Assembly (NCBI RefSeq): GCF_902713425.1
Contig: NC_081243.1
Location: forward strand, 6,427,845-6,491,844
Source: Acipenser ruthenus
Taxonomy: Eukaryota > Chordata > Actinopteri > Acipenseriformes > Acipenseridae
Length of the DNA: 64,000 nt
Direction of reading: 5' to 3'
Positions 60,698-64,000 of the stretch are shown here, piece by piece (position 1 is the first letter of the stretch; every line of letters starts with the position of its first letter). The notes under the pieces were generated by a model. It was given only the letters and a program-made list of their open reading frames with translations, had not been told where the DNA came from and did no database searches. Made by a program: the position numbers and the translations under genes.

Positions 60698-63600
60698 CTA
60701 ACTATTTACAATGACAACTTCCCCTAACTCCCCAGGTCCTCCACCGCTGAGGTTGTCAACCTCGTCCTGGGTAACCATGGTGGCTGGGGAACCCAGCCGA
60801 CAGCAGAAAGGGCAGTCCGTGTGGGCCCTTGTGGCCCTCCTCGGTCTGTGTGGGGCAGCAGGAACCCTCGGCGGTTGAGGCTCACCCACTGGAGAGTAGG
60901 GCCACTCTTCTGTTGTGGGCAGCAGGTCTGGTTCGTTGGCCTCCTCCCCTGGAGCAGCGTTCGGCGTACACTCCGGGTGGGGGTCACAGGGGTCTGAAAC
61001 CGTAGCCCTGGGAGAAAGAGGAACAGTGACAGGCTCCTGGAAAAGGACAGGCAGGTCAAGAGGGGGATCTTCCCGCTCAGACAGGGGCACCTGCGTCTCA
61101 TTCTCTTTAGGCTCTCCAGGACGATAGGGTGCCAGCCGGTCCTGATGAAGGATGACCTTTCGCCGTCTTCCCTTAAGCTGCACCCAGTAGACAACGTCTG
61201 AGAGCCTTTCCAGCACGGCACAGGGGCCCTCCCAGGCGCTGGTGAGCTTTGGGCTCCTGCCCCTGATCCTGCGCGGCGAGTAGACCCACACCTTATCCCC
61301 AGGTTGAAAGTGGGTCTCTCGGGCACGGATGTCATACTGCCGCTTCTGCCGGTTAGACTCCCCTCTTACATGGCGGCGGGCAAACCGGTGGATTTTATCC
61401 ATGCGGTCCTGCAATTGGTGTAGGTATTCCGGACCTGGCCCATTGCCATTTTCATTCCCAGGTGGTCGGCCATAAAGCAACTCTGTGGGTGTCCTGAGCT
61501 CTCTGCCAAACATAATGGCAGCTGGGGTGCACCCTGTGGTATGGTGGACCGCTGTCCTATATGCCATGAGTAGGAGAGGGAGGTGGGTGTCCCAGTCACG
61601 CTGGTGCTGCTCCACAAACAAAGATAGTTGAACTTCCAAGGTACGGTTGTATCGCTCCACCATGCCATCGCTCTGGGGGTGCAGTGCCGTGGTGTGCGTC
61701 TTCTGTATCCGCAGAAGCTTGCAGACCTCCCGGAAGATCTCAGATTCAAAATTTCGTCCCTGGTCACTATGGAGCTCACTTGGGACGCCAAATCGGGAGA
61801 AGAACTGTCCCACGAGGACCTCAGCCACCACTACAGCCTCTTGGTTGGGTAGGGCGTAGGCTTCAGGCCACTTAGAGAAATAGTCCATGGCGATCAATAT
61901 AAATCGGTTGCCGCTCTCCGTTGTGGGCAGGGGGCCAAGAACATCGATGGCGACTCTCTCCATGGGCTCACCTACATTATACTGGTGCATTGGGGCTCGC
62001 GCTCTGTGTTGGGGCCCTTTTCGCGCTGTGCAGGCGTCACAGCGACGGCACCAGCTCTCCACATCCCTCCTGCAGCGGACCCAATAAAACCGTTGGCGCA
62101 CCCGGAGCAGCGTCTTGGTAACGCCAAAGTGGCCAGCTGTGGGCAGGTCATGTGCAACTCTCAAGATGGAGGACTGGATGGCACTGGGTGCCACCAACTG
62201 CCACATGGTGCGGTCTCCTGCCGGCGTCTGCCACTTCCGGTATAACACGTCTTCCTTCATCTCCAGGTGGTCCCATTGAGCCCATAGAGCCTTCACCAAC
62301 GCTCCGTGCGGGGCAACCTCCTCCCAAGTAGGCCGTTGGTCTGCTCGCTTCCACCCCAGCAGTGGTGCAATGTCCCCATCTTCTTGCTGCAGTTTGGCCA
62401 GCTGCTCCCACGTCCACTCTTCTGGTTCCCACCCTGTTGTCTCCCTGATGGCATGGACCCGACAAGCCTCACTTTCCGTCTCCTCCCTTCGGTCACAGTA
62501 TTTGCACTCTGCCTCTAGGCAGGGGCGCCGAGACAAGGCATCAGCATTGCTGTGGTGACGGCCTGGGCGATGCAACACTTGGAAGTCGTATTGTTGCAGC
62601 TTCTCCAGCCATCGAGCCATCTGGCCCTCCGGGTTACGAAAGCTCATTAGCCACTGGAGTGAGGCATGGTCTGTCCTTGCCACGAAGGATTGCCCGTACA
62701 GATAGGGGTGGAAATGCTCTACCGCCTTTACCAGAGCCAGAAGCTCCCGCCGTGTCACGCAGTAATTTCGTTCTGGTTTGTTAAGTGTTTGACTGTAGAA
62801 AGCCACCACTTTCTCCCCATTCTCGGTCTCCTGGGAGAGCACTGCCCCCACTCCCTGGTCGCTGGCATCGGTGTCCAAGATGAAGGTGCAGCCTGGGATG
62901 GGGTAGGCTAAGACTGGGGTCGTGCAGAGGGCTTGCTTTAAAGACTCGAAGGCCTTCTCGCACTCCTCCGTCCAAACAAAACTCTGCTTGGCCTCTGTAA
63001 GCCTATGCAATGGCCGCGCCACTGTGGCAAACCCCCGGACAAACCGTCGGTAATAGGACGTGAATCCCAGGAAGCTGCGCAACTGATGAACATTCTTGGG
63101 CCGTGGCCACTTCCGGACCGCGTCCACTTTCCCAGGGTCAGTAGAGATCCCTTCTCCGCTCACAACATGGCCTAGAAACGGGGTCTTCCTTTGGAAGAGA
63201 TTGCACTTGGCTGGGTGAAGTTTCAGCCCAGCGCTCCGTAGGCGTTCCAATACCAGTCGCAGGTGCTTCATTTCCTCTTCCACCGTCCTTGCGTGGACCA
63301 GGATATCGTCTAGATAGACGAGGCACACAGTCTTGGGAAGGCCATCAAGGACTCGCTCCATCAATCGCTCGAAGGTCGCCGGGGCATTGCAGAGCCCGAA
63401 TGGCATGACAGTAAACTGCCACAGCCCTTGGCCCGTACTGAATGCTGTCTTTGGCCGTGATGCTGGCTCCACCTCCACCTGCCAGTACCCGCTCTTCAAG
63501 TCTAGAGTGGAGAACCACTGGGACCCGGCCAAAGCATCCAGGGTGTCGTCAATGCGGGGAATGGGGTAAGAATCCTTCGTTGTGACCTCATTAAGGCGGC

Positions 63601-63994
63601 GGTAATCAACACAAAACCGCTTGGTGCCGTCCTTCTTGTCTGCTAACACCACCGGGGATGCCCATGGGCTGTCCGAAGGCTCAATTACTCCTGTCTCCCG
63701 CATCTCCCGTATGAGACGCTCGGTCTCCTCACGGCGGGCCCAGGGCATGCGTCGTGGAGGCTGTCGAATCGGGGTGGAGTGGCCAGTGTCGATGCAGTGC
63801 TGGACCCAATCTGTGCGCCCTTTGTCACCCTTCCCTTGGGGAAAGGCATCCCAAAACTCCTCCACCAGACAGTACATGGCTCTCTGCTCCTCCCTATCCA
63901 GGCAGAGACTTCCCCGGTGGCACATCTCAAGCATTGCCTGTGTCATGCGCCCAGAGGCGCTCGGCTGCAGTGACTCCCATTGTTGCTTCACCAA
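60698..63994 (-). CDS. Gypsy pol polyprotein, 5' end outside window
   Basis: A single open frame of 1098 codons in view, continuing toward the window edge. Domains in order: reverse transcriptase (about residues 85-260; SPVVLADKKDG, YLDDILVHA), RNase H (about 350-480), integrase zinc-binding region and catalytic core (about 620-860; HPQSDGMVERYNRTL), a C-terminal integrase segment (GDKVWVYSPRR) and a proline-rich tail. It acts in reverse transcription and integration of the element and is not a host gene. No breaks were noticed in view. The first ATG in view is not evidence of a true start, as pol normally follows gag. Confidence 0.92.
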   Translation of the reverse strand: MVKQQWESLQPSASGRMTQAMLEMCHRGSLCLDREEQRAMYCLVEEFWDAFPQGKGDKGRTDWVQHCIDTGHSTPIRQPPRRMPWARREETERLIREMRETGVIEPSDSPWASPVVLADKKDGTKRFCVDYRRLNEVTTKDSYPIPRIDDTLDALAGSQWFSTLDLKSGYWQVEVEPASRPKTAFSTGQGLWQFTVMPFGLCNAPATFERLMERVLDGLPKTVCLVYLDDILVHARTVEEEMKHLRLVLERLRSAGLKLHPAKCNLFQRKTPFLGHVVSGEGISTDPGKVDAVRKWPRPKNVHQLRSFLGFTSYYRRFVRGFATVARPLHRLTEAKQSFVWTEECEKAFESLKQALCTTPVLAYPIPGCTFILDTDASDQGVGAVLSQETENGEKVVAFYSQTLNKPERNYCVTRRELLALVKAVEHFHPYLYGQSFVARTDHASLQWLMSFRNPEGQMARWLEKLQQYDFQVLHRPGRHHSNADALSRRPCLEAECKYCDRREETESEACRVHAIRETTGWEPEEWTWEQLAKLQQEDGDIAPLLGWKRADQRPTWEEVAPHGALVKALWAQWDHLEMKEDVLYRKWQTPAGDRTMWQLVAPSAIQSSILRVAHDLPTAGHFGVTKTLLRVRQRFYWVRCRRDVESWCRRCDACTARKGPQHRARAPMHQYNVGEPMERVAIDVLGPLPTTESGNRFILIAMDYFSKWPEAYALPNQEAVVVAEVLVGQFFSRFGVPSELHSDQGRNFESEIFREVCKLLRIQKTHTTALHPQSDGMVERYNRTLEVQLSLFVEQHQRDWDTHLPLLLMAYRTAVHHTTGCTPAAIMFGRELRTPTELLYGRPPGNENGNGPGPEYLHQLQDRMDKIHRFARRHVRGESNRQKRQYDIRARETHFQPGDKVWVYSPRRIRGRSPKLTSAWEGPCAVLERLSDVVYWVQLKGRRRKVILHQDRLAPYRPGEPKENETQVPLSEREDPPLDLPVLFQEPVTVPLSPRATVSDPCDPHPECTPNAAPGEEANEPDLLPTTEEWPYSPVGEPQPPRVPAAPHRPRRATRAHTDCPFCCRLGSPATMVTQDEVDNLSGGGPGELGEVVIVNS

Positions 63995-64000
63995 TCCAAC

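Larger units (their letters stand above)
60221..64000 (-). mobile_element. Gypsy-type LTR retrotransposon, partial at window edge
   Basis: Inserted in the tRNA/7SL array at the ACATAT of a spacer. In view are the 3' LTR (60221-60571), an adjoining purine-rich tract (minus strand GAGAGGGGGGCAG) and a long pol frame (60698-63994). Gag, the 5' LTR and the other flank lie beyond the window. The visible part looks whole, which suggests a young insertion. Family: Ty3/Gypsy. Confidence 0.9.

Noticed and set aside
60724-61335. Overlapping open frames antisense or shifted relative to the Gypsy pol gene
   Set aside because: Shadows of the pol frame, in line with its GC-rich codon use.

Overview
The window is vertebrate nuclear DNA, most likely from a ray-finned fish. 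The grounds are a fish-style C2H2 zinc-finger gene with an N-terminal IKEE-type domain, tRNA-derived SINEs with the GTCGCCCTGGATAAGGGCG tail, CR1-type LINEs ending in TTCTTATG repeats, and hAT, Tc1 and piggyBac transposons. A chondrostean (sturgeon or paddlefish type) would fit the repeat mix; this is an inference from memory of such repeats. Host genes are sparse and most of the window is transposon-derived.

Layout. 1-3.4 kb: intergenic DNA with two hAT-type elements. 3.4-4.7 kb: an intact zinc-finger gene on the minus strand (8 fingers, 16 acidic repeats of which 11 carry a SUMO-type K-x-E motif). 5.6-8.2 kb: a SINE, then a broken Gypsy-type fossil with its 3' LTR. 8.9-9.5 kb: a hAT MITE with a perfect target duplication. 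12.4-14.9 kb: a decayed, intron-containing transposase-like gene on the minus strand. 17.5-20.9 kb: a CR1 LINE whose 3' end abuts a 28/29-bp minisatellite. 22-26 kb: a CRE/TATA promoter candidate, the 5' part of a Tx1/L1-like LINE, a 200-bp tandem dimer, a 5S rRNA-derived fragment and SINEs. 26.1-30.8 kb and 48.2-53.0 kb: two copies of one direct segmental duplication; the second carries an inserted histone H4 pseudogene. 31.6-36.6 kb: a nearly full CR1 LINE on the minus strand, interrupted at an exact TTAA by a 1.1-kb piggyBac deletion derivative. 36.8-41.4 kb: two duplicated zinc-finger-type N-terminal exons followed by a two-exon, open piggyBac transposase; reading phases would allow an in-frame fusion transcript. 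43.5-46.0 kb: a decayed hAT (BED-type) transposon. 46.6-48.1 kb: a decayed Tc1 element.

53.8-60.2 kb holds the most striking feature: a tandem array of ~1.77-kb units, each carrying tRNA-Gly(GCC), tRNA-Asp(GTC), tRNA-Pro(TGG), a 7SL (SRP) RNA gene and tRNA-Pro(CGG). Fourteen tRNA genes and four 7SL copies are visible, all RNA polymerase III genes, and the 7SL copies alternate in type A-B-A-B, which implies a ~3.55-kb higher-order unit. The array is cut at 60,220 by a Gypsy-type LTR element whose pol frame is open up to the window edge.

The 7SL and tRNA genes all serve translation and protein targeting, so the array is a compact Pol III cassette for that machinery. The zinc-finger protein would be a nuclear DNA-binding regulator. 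The rest is mobile DNA of several ages and its remnants.
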